Part shown: positions 25,901 through 33,273 of the stretch, piece by piece | Layout: each line of letters begins with the position of its first letter | Numbering within the stretch: position 1 is the stretch's first letter | Assembly: GCF_006937785.1 (NCBI RefSeq) | Contig: NZ_SJEE01000041.1 | Span: 1-45,748 of the forward strand | Direction: 5' to 3' | Length of the DNA stretch: 45,748 nt | Source: Pseudanabaena sp. UWO311 | GTDB lineage: Bacteria > Cyanobacteriota > Cyanobacteriia > Pseudanabaenales > Pseudanabaenaceae | Translations under genes and position numbers: made by a program | The notes under the pieces: model-generated | Seen by the model: the letters and a program-made list of their open reading frames with translations, nothing else | Told to the model about the DNA's origin: nothing | The model's database searches: none

Positions 25901-26014
25901 GCAAATAACATTGTCTTGGGTTGGTTGATTGAATTATTGCTTCGAGATTAAAATTATAACAAAATCTTTATGTAGGTACGCGATCGCCTGATGTTGCGAT
26001 CGCGTTCATAATTA

Positions 26015-26042
26015 TGGACAAATTGTCTATTTTGTCTATAAT
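26015..26042 (+). promoter_or_regulatory. Promoter/operator of the Phd-PIN module
   Basis: TGGACA (26015-26020), 16 bp, then TATAAT (26037-26042) make a near-consensus promoter ending 21 bp before the antitoxin ATG. A perfect palindrome GACAAATTGTC (26017-26027) overlaps the -35. TTGTCTAT is directly repeated at 26023-26030 and 26032-26039. These are likely operator sites, since Phd/YefM antitoxins normally bind and repress their own promoter. Confidence 0.6.
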
Positions 26043-26063
26043 ATAAGAAAAAGAGCTAAAGCT

Positions 26064-26315
26064 ATGCAAATTGTTTCAGCAACAGAAGCCAAACAGTCTT
26101 TTGGCGCAGTCATCGATAAAGCCCAGCGTGAACCTGTGATGATCCGCAAACAGAATCGTGATGTTGCGGTGATTATGTCCATCGAAGACTATCAACGAAT
26201 TACTCGTATCAACATTCAAGAATTTCAACAATTTAGAGATAGTATTGGCAAGAAAGCTCAAAAAAGTGGCTTAACAGAAGAAAAATTAAACGAACTGTTG
26301 AGTGATAACCAATAG
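26064..26315 (+). CDS. Phd/YefM-type antitoxin
   Basis: This 83-residue protein starts with MQIVSATEAKQSFGAVIDKA, then REPVMIRKQNRDVAVIMSIEDYQRI. That is the full Phd/YefM N-terminal DNA-binding and dimerisation fold (ATEAKxxF, and xxxVVIxSxEDYxRL). The C-terminal 30 residues are the flexible toxin-neutralising tail. The PIN toxin begins four bases downstream. Autoregulation through the operator at 26015-26042 is likely. Confidence 0.92.
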   Translation: MQIVSATEAKQSFGAVIDKAQREPVMIRKQNRDVAVIMSIEDYQRITRINIQEFQQFRDSIGKKAQKSGLTEEKLNELLSDNQ

Positions 26316-26319
26316 TTCT

Positions 26320-26730
26320 ATGCGTTTGGTTCTCGATACAAATGTTTTAATCAGCGCCATTTTATCTCCAAATTCAATTTCAGCCAAAATCCTAAATTGG
26401 GGAGAAGACAACGGCGTAATTTTATACTCTGCTGCTACTCTCAACGAAGTTTTATCTGTTTTAGGAAGCTCAAAATTTTCTAAATATATTGACCATAACG
26501 ATATTGATGGATTATCTATCTGTATCAAAACGGTATGGTTGTTTGTCGAAATTTTAAATCAAGTTCAATTATGTCGAGATCCAAAAGATGATAAATTTAT
26601 CGACTTAGCGCTAAATGGCGATGCTTCTCATCTGATTACTGGAGATAGTGATTTACTTGTATTAAATCCAGTTGAAAATACTTCAATAATCAATCCACGC
26701 ACTTTTTGGGATGAGATCATAAAGCTTTAG
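26320..26730 (+). CDS. PIN-domain toxin
   Basis: Start at ATG 26320 (MRLVLDTNVLISAILSPNS), preferred to a GTG at 26302 that would overlap the antitoxin. The 136 residues keep the PIN acidic residues: Asp in LVLDTNVL, the acidic pair in CRDPKDDKFIDLAL, and Asp in ITGDSDLLVL. It belongs to the larger PIN family whose members pair with Phd-type antitoxins in cyanobacteria and are predicted ribonucleases. It follows its antitoxin by four bases. A 31-bp relic of the coiled-coil gene end lies 34 bp after its stop. Confidence 0.9.
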   Translation: MRLVLDTNVLISAILSPNSISAKILNWGEDNGVILYSAATLNEVLSVLGSSKFSKYIDHNDIDGLSICIKTVWLFVEILNQVQLCRDPKDDKFIDLALNGDASHLITGDSDLLVLNPVENTSIINPRTFWDEIIKL

Positions 26731-26764
26731 ATTTAGGAGCTATTGCGCGATCGCTCTTAATGTA

Positions 26765-26797
26765 GCGATCGCTAATTTATATCACTACTTCCAATAA
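26765..26797 (+). pseudogene. Relic of the 3' end of the coiled-coil gene
   Basis: GCGATCGCTAATTTATA, two differing bases, then ACTACTTCCAAT match 25104-25134 at 29 of 31 positions. Translated, the relic reads AIANLYHYFQ and stop, against AIANLYYYFQF and stop in the intact gene. No other part of the gene is present between here and the PIN toxin. The octamer at the left is a HIP1 site, so part of the match is not informative, but the next 23 bases are. Confidence 0.7.
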
Positions 26798-26812
26798 GCG
26801 AAATAAAGCACT

Positions 26813-27142
26813 TTATCCACTCACAACCTGAGTACGCGCCTGAGAACGAGATTTAGGCTTATCTTTCACCACTATTTCCACATCTCGACCAAGAGAATTT
26901 AAAAATCTAAACAACCTCACAGTCGAGAAGCCTGATAACTTGCCATTGATCAAAGCAGACATCTTAGGCTGATCGATTCCCAATAGTCTAGCTGCTTCGA
27001 CTTGAGTGATTCCTAACTTAGCAATTATAGTGCTAATTTTATAAGCAAGTTCTGCTTTGACCAGCAACTCATCAGAATTCTCTAATCCCAAATCTGCAAA
27101 AACATTACCACTACTTTTTTGTACCTTAATCTCTTCAGTCAT
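26813..27142 (-). CDS. HigA-type helix-turn-helix antitoxin
   Basis: The 109 residues hold an XRE-like helix-turn-helix at about 45-80 (GITQVEAARLLGIDQPKMSAL, then NGKLSGFSTVRLFRFLNSLG), the exact pattern of HigA/HTH_37 antitoxins. The C-terminal DVEIVVKDKP strand is also typical. It follows the toxin gene by 13 bp on the minus strand, the reversed order (toxin first) expected for higBA. It likely represses the module's promoter upstream of 27536. Confidence 0.88.
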   Translation of the reverse strand: MTEEIKVQKSSGNVFADLGLENSDELLVKAELAYKISTIIAKLGITQVEAARLLGIDQPKMSALINGKLSGFSTVRLFRFLNSLGRDVEIVVKDKPKSRSQARTQVVSG

Positions 27143-27155
27143 TTTGTAGCTTCCT

Positions 27156-27536
27156 TTATTTCTTGTTGTAATGCTCAGAGTAGTGTTCTTTAGCTCGTTT
27201 TAGCCTTGCTTCAATCAAATCCATATCTTGTTTGGGAGTAGCAATGCCCTGCTTCGATTTCTTCTGAAAGGAATGCAAAACATAAACCACATTAGCAAAT
27301 TTGATCGTATAAACTGCCCTATAAGTATCTCCATCGAAATCTTCTACTACCTCCACAACGCCAGCACCTTTAAACCCTTTAAGTGGCTTAGCCGCAGGAT
27401 GTTTGTCTCCACATTGAGCGATATACAAAGCATAACCCACAACTTGCTGAACCTCGTCTGGGAAATCTTTTAAATCATTTAGCGAACTCCCAATCCACTC
27501 AACAGGCTTCAAAGATAAATCACTCACATTACGCAT
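27156..27536 (-). CDS. RelE/HigB-type toxin (Gp49-like)
   Basis: This 126-residue toxin of the phage-derived Gp49-like (DUF891) branch of the RelE/HigB superfamily reads KPVEWIGSSLNDLKDFPDEV, GYALYIAQCGDKHPAAKPLKG, then VVEVVEDFDGDTYRAVYT and YVLHSFQKKSKQG. The last two are the conserved core strands with the basic residues needed for ribosome-dependent mRNA cleavage. It is followed by its HTH antitoxin 13 bp downstream. Upstream is a HindIII-like palindrome, AGCTAAAGCTTT T AAAGCTTTAGCT (27575-27599), which may be part of the operator. Confidence 0.88.
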   Translation of the reverse strand: MRNVSDLSLKPVEWIGSSLNDLKDFPDEVQQVVGYALYIAQCGDKHPAAKPLKGFKGAGVVEVVEDFDGDTYRAVYTIKFANVVYVLHSFQKKSKQGIATPKQDMDLIEARLKRAKEHYSEHYNKK

Positions 27537-27574
27537 ATGCCAAGACTAGCATATCATGCAAAATTGATATTTTA

Positions 27575-27599
27575 AGCTAAAGCTTTTAAAGCTTTAGCT
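27575..27599. repeat. 25-bp palindrome upstream of the HigBA module
   Basis: AGCTAAAGCTTT and AAAGCTTTAGCT flank a single T. It lies 38 bp upstream of the toxin start and 69 bp upstream of the divergent NUDIX gene. It could be an operator for HigA or a hairpin. Confidence 0.6.
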
Positions 27600-27668
27600 A
27601 GTAAGGACGTGAAGCATGGCATCTCATCTTGTGACAAAATGTGCTGGAGTTAGTTAATTAAAATAGCC

Positions 27669-28226
27669 ATGTCAGAACTTATACCTTCAGAAATCTTACA
27701 AAATCGACTCAGCTATCAAGGCAGTAAATTTTCCTTTCATGTCGATCGCATTAAATTACCCCACGGTGTTACAGGCGAATATGCATATATTAAGCATCCA
27801 GGGGCAGGGATGGCGGTTCCTGTAACAGCAGATGGCAAATTTGTGTTAGTTAAGCAATATCGATTTGCGATTCAGCGCTATTTACTCGAATTTCCAGCAG
27901 GAACATTGGAAGTTGGGGAAGAGCATGATGTGACGATTAAGCGCGAAATCGAAGAAGAAACAGGCTATCGAGCTAGTCAGTGGCAGTATTTAGGCGGTTT
28001 CTATCTTTGTCCAGGTTATTCTGACGAGATTATTCATGCATATCTAGCTCAAGGACTCGAAAAGCTGGAACATCCTCCTGCTCAGGATGAAGATGAAGAG
28101 ATAGAAGTTGTATTGCTCAGTCGTGAAGAGATCGAAAAGCTATTGCGATCGCAGAGTGCGGATGCTCGTCTTGATGCTAAATCTATTACTGCATTTCACT
28201 TAGCGTTGCAAGCATTACAGATTTAA
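27669..28226 (+). CDS. NUDIX hydrolase (ADP-ribose pyrophosphatase-like)
   Basis: The 185-residue protein carries a complete Nudix box, GTLEVGEEHDVTIKREIEEE followed by TGY, with the metal-binding REIEEE. The preceding beta strands (FVLVKQYRFAIQRYLLEFPAG) with E-F-P-A-G are typical of ADP-ribose/ADP-sugar pyrophosphatases. Those enzymes cleave ADP-sugars to AMP and sugar phosphate. It is a single-gene unit; the stop codon is inside the left arm of a 53-bp palindrome shared with the convergent cyclase gene. Confidence 0.92.
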   Translation: MSELIPSEILQNRLSYQGSKFSFHVDRIKLPHGVTGEYAYIKHPGAGMAVPVTADGKFVLVKQYRFAIQRYLLEFPAGTLEVGEEHDVTIKREIEEETGYRASQWQYLGGFYLCPGYSDEIIHAYLAQGLEKLEHPPAQDEDEEIEVVLLSREEIEKLLRSQSADARLDAKSITAFHLALQALQI

Positions 28227-28270
28227 TTTTTAGTGGTGCGGCAAAGCCGCACCACTAAAAATTAAATCTG
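28218..28270. terminator. 53-bp near-perfect palindrome spanning both convergent gene ends
   Basis: The left arm 28218-28242 (starting CAGATTTAATTTTTAG, ending GGTGCGGC) and the right arm 28246-28270 are exact complements around AAA. The stem includes the last codons and stop of both the NUDIX gene and the minus-strand cyclase gene. A bidirectional transcript-end signal is likely. Confidence 0.85.
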
Positions 28271-30913
28271 CGCTTTGCGTCCTGTGAGGAAATAAGTAGT
28301 CATTTCGCCTTTACCTTTGATCTCAATTGTTCTTTGGGTATCAAATTGGAACTTATTTTTTAAAATCTGATAGGTTACATCCGTGACTTGAATGCAACCT
28401 GCAATACCATGAGACTCCATGCGGCTAGCAATATTTACCGTGTCTCCCCAAAGATCATAGATAAACTTTTTCGTGCCGATCACACCTGCAACGGCTTGTC
28501 CAGTATGCATCCCAATTCTCATCTGGAAGGGATTTCCATCGGGGCGGATAAAACTGCAAATTGACTGCTGCATATCTAGAGCCATTGACGCGATCGCTTC
28601 AGCATGATCTGGTCTTGGCACAGGCAACCCACCGACTGCCATATAAGAATCTCCAATCGTTTTGATCTTTTCTAAGCCATAATGATCAACTAAGCGATCG
28701 AATTCTGAGAATATCTCATTGAGCATATTTACTAGTTCATTTGCTGTTACCGATGACGCAAATTCTGTAAAGCTGACGATATCGCCAAATAGAACTGTTA
28801 CTTCCTCGAAAGTATCTGCAACAATCGTACCGCTTTCTGTCTTGAGTCTGGATATCGACTTAGTCAATATCGCAGAAGTTCTATTAGTAGGAATATTGAT
28901 AGGAGTATAAATTGGGGAAGACTTCAATCGCTCGGCGATCGCTTTTGGTAAAACATTGAGCAGCAGACGTTCCGATCGCATTTTCTCAACTCGCAAATCA
29001 TCCTCGGCACGTCGGCGTTCTTGAGCTTCCATCCCTAAAGACAATAATTCTGATAAAGAGCTAGCAAATCCAATTTCCTCTAGCAGCCACAAACGCTCTA
29101 TACCGACTTGTTCAAACATCAAAAAGCCTATGATTTCACCACCAATATCAAATGACGATGTCAGTAGAGATACAACACCAAGAGGATTGAGATAGTCTGG
29201 TCGTAGCTCTTTTAATATTTCTTCATCCTGTACATCTTCTATCTGCAAGTTCTGATTTTCTTGTAATGCCGCAAAAAAGCTGGGAAATCTGTCTGCTCCT
29301 AGAAAATCCACCTCGGTATGAATATTGCTGCTTTGTATATAGAGATCGAGGCAATGTAGTCTGGTTTTAGGATTGTCAAATAGCCAGACACTCACACGCT
29401 CGACATCCATTGTCTGACCAGCTGTTTCGGTAATATTCTGCACTGCCATAATAAAGTCACCTAAGTTGAGAGCCTTGTTTTTGGTGAGATCAATCAAGAT
29501 TTTTTGTTGTCTGTGCAGTTGCTGTTCGCGACGTTGCAATAAAAAATTATTTCGTTTCAGTGATAGCTCACTCTCAGCTAGTTCGCTGGTTCTTTGATGC
29601 ACTCGTGAATCTAACTCCACATTCGCTTTTTCGAGGCGATTAAATGATTCTGTAAGCATTTCTGCCATGCGATTAAATGACTCAGACAAAACTTTGACTT
29701 CGCTAGTGCCTTTTACCAAAACCCTAGAGTCTAGATCGCCATTTGCGATCGCTTGAGATGCACCACTTAATTTGATCAATGGAGCCGTAATATAACGAGC
29801 TGTCACTACTCCCAGCAAAATCGCAAAAACTAGCGCCCCAAAACTAAATAAAATCGTGACTTGGTTGCGACTATTAATTTGTTCCATAAAACTAGATTCA
29901 GGCAACACCACCACAATTAACAAATCTAGTCCATCACGATCGCGCCAAGTACGAACTTGAATAAACTGCTTGCTCCCTTCAAAATTAGGTTCTAAGTGTT
30001 CTTTTCCTTCGAGTGAATTGAAATTACCAAATTCATTAATTAGATAGCGGGCTGTAGCTCTTGACAGGGGGTCATTACTATTTAGAATATTGAGCCGTTG
30101 GGGCTTTCCATTGACAATTGAAAAAGTAGGCTCATTATTAGAAGTTCCTACGATTAATCCAGAACGCTCAATTATAAAAATACGTCCTGACGGGTCTGGT
30201 TTTAAATCAACAAGGAACCTATTCAATTGCGTGAGAATAAAGTCAACACCCATTACCCCAATCACTTTGCGATCGCGATCGTAAAGTGGATAACTATGGG
30301 AAATAGACAAAACTTCAGGACGATCAATCCATTGATAAATGCTTGACCAAGTTGGCTTGCCTGCTTTTATGGCATCCGCATACCAAGCTTCTTGTCGGAC
30401 ATCATCATCAGTTTCGACTACTCCAATCAATTTTTGGCGATTACCTTCGCTATCGGTTGAAAATCTAGCTGTTTTAGTAATTCCTCGTGCTAAGGTTGTC
30501 TCATTAATTACGATTTGTCCATCGTCTCTACGCTCAACACCAATAAATTCTTGGTTGTCAAAAGCAAAATTAATATAACCAACTTGATGCAAATTTATTT
30601 GTGTCCAAAAGAAATGTCCTGTTTTCTGAAAATCTTTTAAATTTAGCAACCCTAGCTTTACTGCATCGACATTAGTCTGATTAATTTGCGATGGGACTTG
30701 AAAGTAATTATCAAGTTTTGTACTAATGCGATCGCTGACTTCTCCACTGAACCGAGTCGCGAGATCTCCGACTGCTTGCTGTCCATTCCGAAAAGAAAAT
30801 ATGCCAACTACACCAACCGTAATACACACCTGCACTACAAAAGGCACTACCAAAATAACCATTAACGGAATATTTTGAAATGACTTAGGTGTATATGAAA
30901 TTTTCAACATCAT
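28262..30913 (-). CDS. Adenylate cyclase, class III, with full dCache sensor, HAMP and GAF domains
   Basis: Domain order in the 883 residues: TM1 about 16-40; extracellular double-Cache sensor about 60-345; TM2 about 350-372; HAMP about 372-425 (ITAPLIKLSGASQAIANGDL); coiled coil; GAF-like domain about 485-640; then the conserved LLLNVLPKAIAERLK linker and a class III catalytic domain. The catalytic part has both metal-binding Asp (LFGDIVSFTEF and IKTIGDSYM) and the adenine-recognising Lys (KIKTIGD) and Asp (YDLWGDTVN), so ATP is the expected substrate. It is the first of three tandem paralogues in coordinate order and the last transcribed. The start of the next cyclase is upstream with a 23-bp gap. 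It is likely a membrane sensor controlling cAMP. Confidence 0.93.
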   Translation of the reverse strand: MMLKISYTPKSFQNIPLMVILVVPFVVQVCITVGVVGIFSFRNGQQAVGDLATRFSGEVSDRISTKLDNYFQVPSQINQTNVDAVKLGLLNLKDFQKTGHFFWTQINLHQVGYINFAFDNQEFIGVERRDDGQIVINETTLARGITKTARFSTDSEGNRQKLIGVVETDDDVRQEAWYADAIKAGKPTWSSIYQWIDRPEVLSISHSYPLYDRDRKVIGVMGVDFILTQLNRFLVDLKPDPSGRIFIIERSGLIVGTSNNEPTFSIVNGKPQRLNILNSNDPLSRATARYLINEFGNFNSLEGKEHLEPNFEGSKQFIQVRTWRDRDGLDLLIVVVLPESSFMEQINSRNQVTILFSFGALVFAILLGVVTARYITAPLIKLSGASQAIANGDLDSRVLVKGTSEVKVLSESFNRMAEMLTESFNRLEKANVELDSRVHQRTSELAESELSLKRNNFLLQRREQQLHRQQKILIDLTKNKALNLGDFIMAVQNITETAGQTMDVERVSVWLFDNPKTRLHCLDLYIQSSNIHTEVDFLGADRFPSFFAALQENQNLQIEDVQDEEILKELRPDYLNPLGVVSLLTSSFDIGGEIIGFLMFEQVGIERLWLLEEIGFASSLSELLSLGMEAQERRRAEDDLRVEKMRSERLLLNVLPKAIAERLKSSPIYTPINIPTNRTSAILTKSISRLKTESGTIVADTFEEVTVLFGDIVSFTEFASSVTANELVNMLNEIFSEFDRLVDHYGLEKIKTIGDSYMAVGGLPVPRPDHAEAIASMALDMQQSICSFIRPDGNPFQMRIGMHTGQAVAGVIGTKKFIYDLWGDTVNIASRMESHGIAGCIQVTDVTYQILKNKFQFDTQRTIEIKGKGEMTTYFLTGRKAQI

Positions 30914-30936
30914 TTATAACCAGTTTCACTAGTTTT

Positions 30937-33162
30937 TTATGCCTCAAGCCGGTCTTGGAGTAAGTATGTGATCATTTCTCCTTTGCCTTTGATATTAATA
31001 GCATTTCTCTGTTCAAGTTGATATTTGTTTTTTAAGATCTGATAGGTTGCTTCTGTTACTTGAATGCAGCCAGCAACGCCATGGGACTCCATCCGACTTG
31101 CTACGTTAACAGTATCTCCCCATAGATCATAAATAAATTTCTTCGTGCCGATTACGCCTGCGATCGCCTGTCCAGTATGAATGCCAATTCGTAATGAAAA
31201 GGGGCTGCCATCCAAGCGTTTAAATTTTTGAATTGATATTTGCATTTCCAGCGCCATTTCTGCGATCGCCACCGCATGATCTTTACTAGGTATTGGCAGA
31301 CCACCCACTGCCATATATGAATCACCGATGGTTTTAATCTTTTCTAGATCATATAAATCAACAAGACGATCAAATTCCGAGAAAATATCGTTCAGACAGT
31401 TTACCAAGTCGCTAGCAGAAATAGCTGCTGCATACTCAGTAAAATTTACGATATCTGCAAATAAAACCGTAACTTCATCATAGGCATCGGCGACAATTGC
31501 TCCATTAGTACCATTAGTCAGATTTTCTAACATAGGATCTGAGGATATATCTGGCATTTGGTTAGCATATGTCTCAGAAATTTTATTGGCTAAAGCTTTT
31601 GACTGCGATAATTTCAAACGCTCCACAATCTCTTGTGGTAAAACATTTAGCAGTAAGCGCTCTGACTTCATCTGCTCAATTCGGAGATTTTCTTCAGCAC
31701 GGTGTCGCTCTTGAGACTCCATTCCTAAGGATAAAAGATCCGCTAAAGAACTAGCAAAACTTAGCTCCTCGGATAGCCACAAATGCTCTACTTCAATATG
31801 TTCAAAAGCAATTATGCCAGTTACTTGACCATCGACTTCAAAGGTTTTGATTAATAAAGATACGGTTCCTGCGGTCTTAAAACAGGAATCTATTAGCTCT
31901 TGTAAATATTCTTCTTCTTGAACGTCTTCAACAGCCATGCTATGTTTCACTTGGAGGGCTGCAAAAAATTTGGGATAGTTCTGAGAAGTCAAAAAATCTG
32001 CTTCTGTATGAATATTAGTACTCTTAATATATAGATCCAGACAATGTAATAGAGTTTTAGTTTTATCAAATAGCCAGATGCTAACTCGCTCAACATTTAA
32101 AGCTTGGCTACCTGTGCGAGTAATATTTTGGACAGCATCGATAAAATTCCCTTGGTTAATTGCTTTGTCTTTAGTTAAACTGAATAGAATATCTTGCTGT
32201 TTACGAAGCAGACTTTCGCGGCGACTCAACAAAAAATTGGTGCGTTGGAGTGAGGATTTTGAGGCATTCAATTCATGGGTTCTTTCTTGAACACGTAATT
32301 CTAATTCTTGATTTGACTTTTCTAGTTGCAAAAGTGAATTCGCCATCATTTCTGCTAGCGTATTAAAGGATTCAGACAGCGCTCTAATTTCACTAGTTCC
32401 TTCTATTTGAACTCTAGTGTCAATCTTCCCATGGGTAATCGCTAGGGATGCTTCACTAAGTTTGTGAAGAGGCGTGCTAATAAATCTGGCAGTGAGAATT
32501 CCGATTGAAATAGAGATCGCTAACACAGCCAAATATAACAAAATCATCGTTTGTGTTTGATTTTGCATTGAGCCTGTAAATTGGGAAGCAGGAACAACGA
32601 TCACTATTAACCAATCTAGTCCATTACCGTCCCGCCAATTTTGTGCTCGAATAAAATATTCTTCACCAGCAAAAGCAACTTCTATATGTTCGGTTCCTTT
32701 AATTGCCTCAAATTTGCCATGCTTTTGCAGTAAATATTGCGCCGTTGATCGCGATAGAGGATCTTTACTATCAAGAATATTTAGTCGCTGTGGCTTGCCA
32801 TTTACGATCTGAAAGTTTTTCTCTGCATCAGAATTACCAACTACCAAGCCCGATCGCTCAATTATAAAAACTCGTCCTTTTTCGCTATATTTTAGACCTC
32901 GAAGAAATGTACTTATATCAATATTTGCCTGATTGATATTCGGTGTCAATTGTAAATGACTATGGAGTTCTGTACTAATGCGATCGCCCATTTCACTACT
33001 CAGGCTGGAGGCGATCGCACTTACTTTTTGTTGCCCGTTGCGAAAAGTGAATAGCCCAATTACTCCTGATGCTAGACAAATCTGGATCACAAATGGAACA
33101 ATTAAAACAATTTTAAGGGGAACATTTTTGAATGGCTTAGTTATATAAGGGATTTTAAACAT
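30937..33162 (-). CDS. Adenylate cyclase, class III, with shortened sensor domain
   Basis: This 741-residue paralogue of the preceding cyclase has the same TM1, juxtamembrane RNGQQ region, HAMP, GAF and catalytic domain. Its extracellular region lacks about 147 residues: after NINQANIDIS it jumps to FLRGLKYSEKGRVFIIERSG, which in the longer paralogue comes after a complete membrane-distal Cache subdomain. The membrane-proximal subdomain remains (KPQRLNILDSKDPLSR). The catalytic metal Asp residues (LFADIVNFTEY, GDSYMAVGG) and the ATP-selective Lys and Asp are intact. The loss of the distal, normally ligand-binding subdomain should change what it senses. It is co-directional with its neighbours. 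Confidence 0.92.
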   Translation of the reverse strand: MFKIPYITKPFKNVPLKIVLIVPFVIQICLASGVIGLFTFRNGQQKVSAIASSLSSEMGDRISTELHSHLQLTPNINQANIDISTFLRGLKYSEKGRVFIIERSGLVVGNSDAEKNFQIVNGKPQRLNILDSKDPLSRSTAQYLLQKHGKFEAIKGTEHIEVAFAGEEYFIRAQNWRDGNGLDWLIVIVVPASQFTGSMQNQTQTMILLYLAVLAISISIGILTARFISTPLHKLSEASLAITHGKIDTRVQIEGTSEIRALSESFNTLAEMMANSLLQLEKSNQELELRVQERTHELNASKSSLQRTNFLLSRRESLLRKQQDILFSLTKDKAINQGNFIDAVQNITRTGSQALNVERVSIWLFDKTKTLLHCLDLYIKSTNIHTEADFLTSQNYPKFFAALQVKHSMAVEDVQEEEYLQELIDSCFKTAGTVSLLIKTFEVDGQVTGIIAFEHIEVEHLWLSEELSFASSLADLLSLGMESQERHRAEENLRIEQMKSERLLLNVLPQEIVERLKLSQSKALANKISETYANQMPDISSDPMLENLTNGTNGAIVADAYDEVTVLFADIVNFTEYAAAISASDLVNCLNDIFSEFDRLVDLYDLEKIKTIGDSYMAVGGLPIPSKDHAVAIAEMALEMQISIQKFKRLDGSPFSLRIGIHTGQAIAGVIGTKKFIYDLWGDTVNVASRMESHGVAGCIQVTEATYQILKNKYQLEQRNAINIKGKGEMITYLLQDRLEA

Positions 33163-33273
33163 GTCGCATCATCAATATTGAGAATTACTAGAAATGCCTC
33201 AGCATAATTAAAAACCCGATTAAAAACCTTTAAAGCCTTCGCAACTGACAACTATATTTTTTGAATTTTATAT

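Noticed and set aside
26286-26528. 80-residue minus-strand frame over the PIN toxin
   Set aside because: Fully opposite a well-supported PIN toxin and its antitoxin end; no motif.
20381-27536. Prophage or integrative element
   Set aside because: No integrase, structural phage gene, transposase or flanking attachment repeat was seen; only toxin-antitoxin modules and a short gene relic indicate an island.
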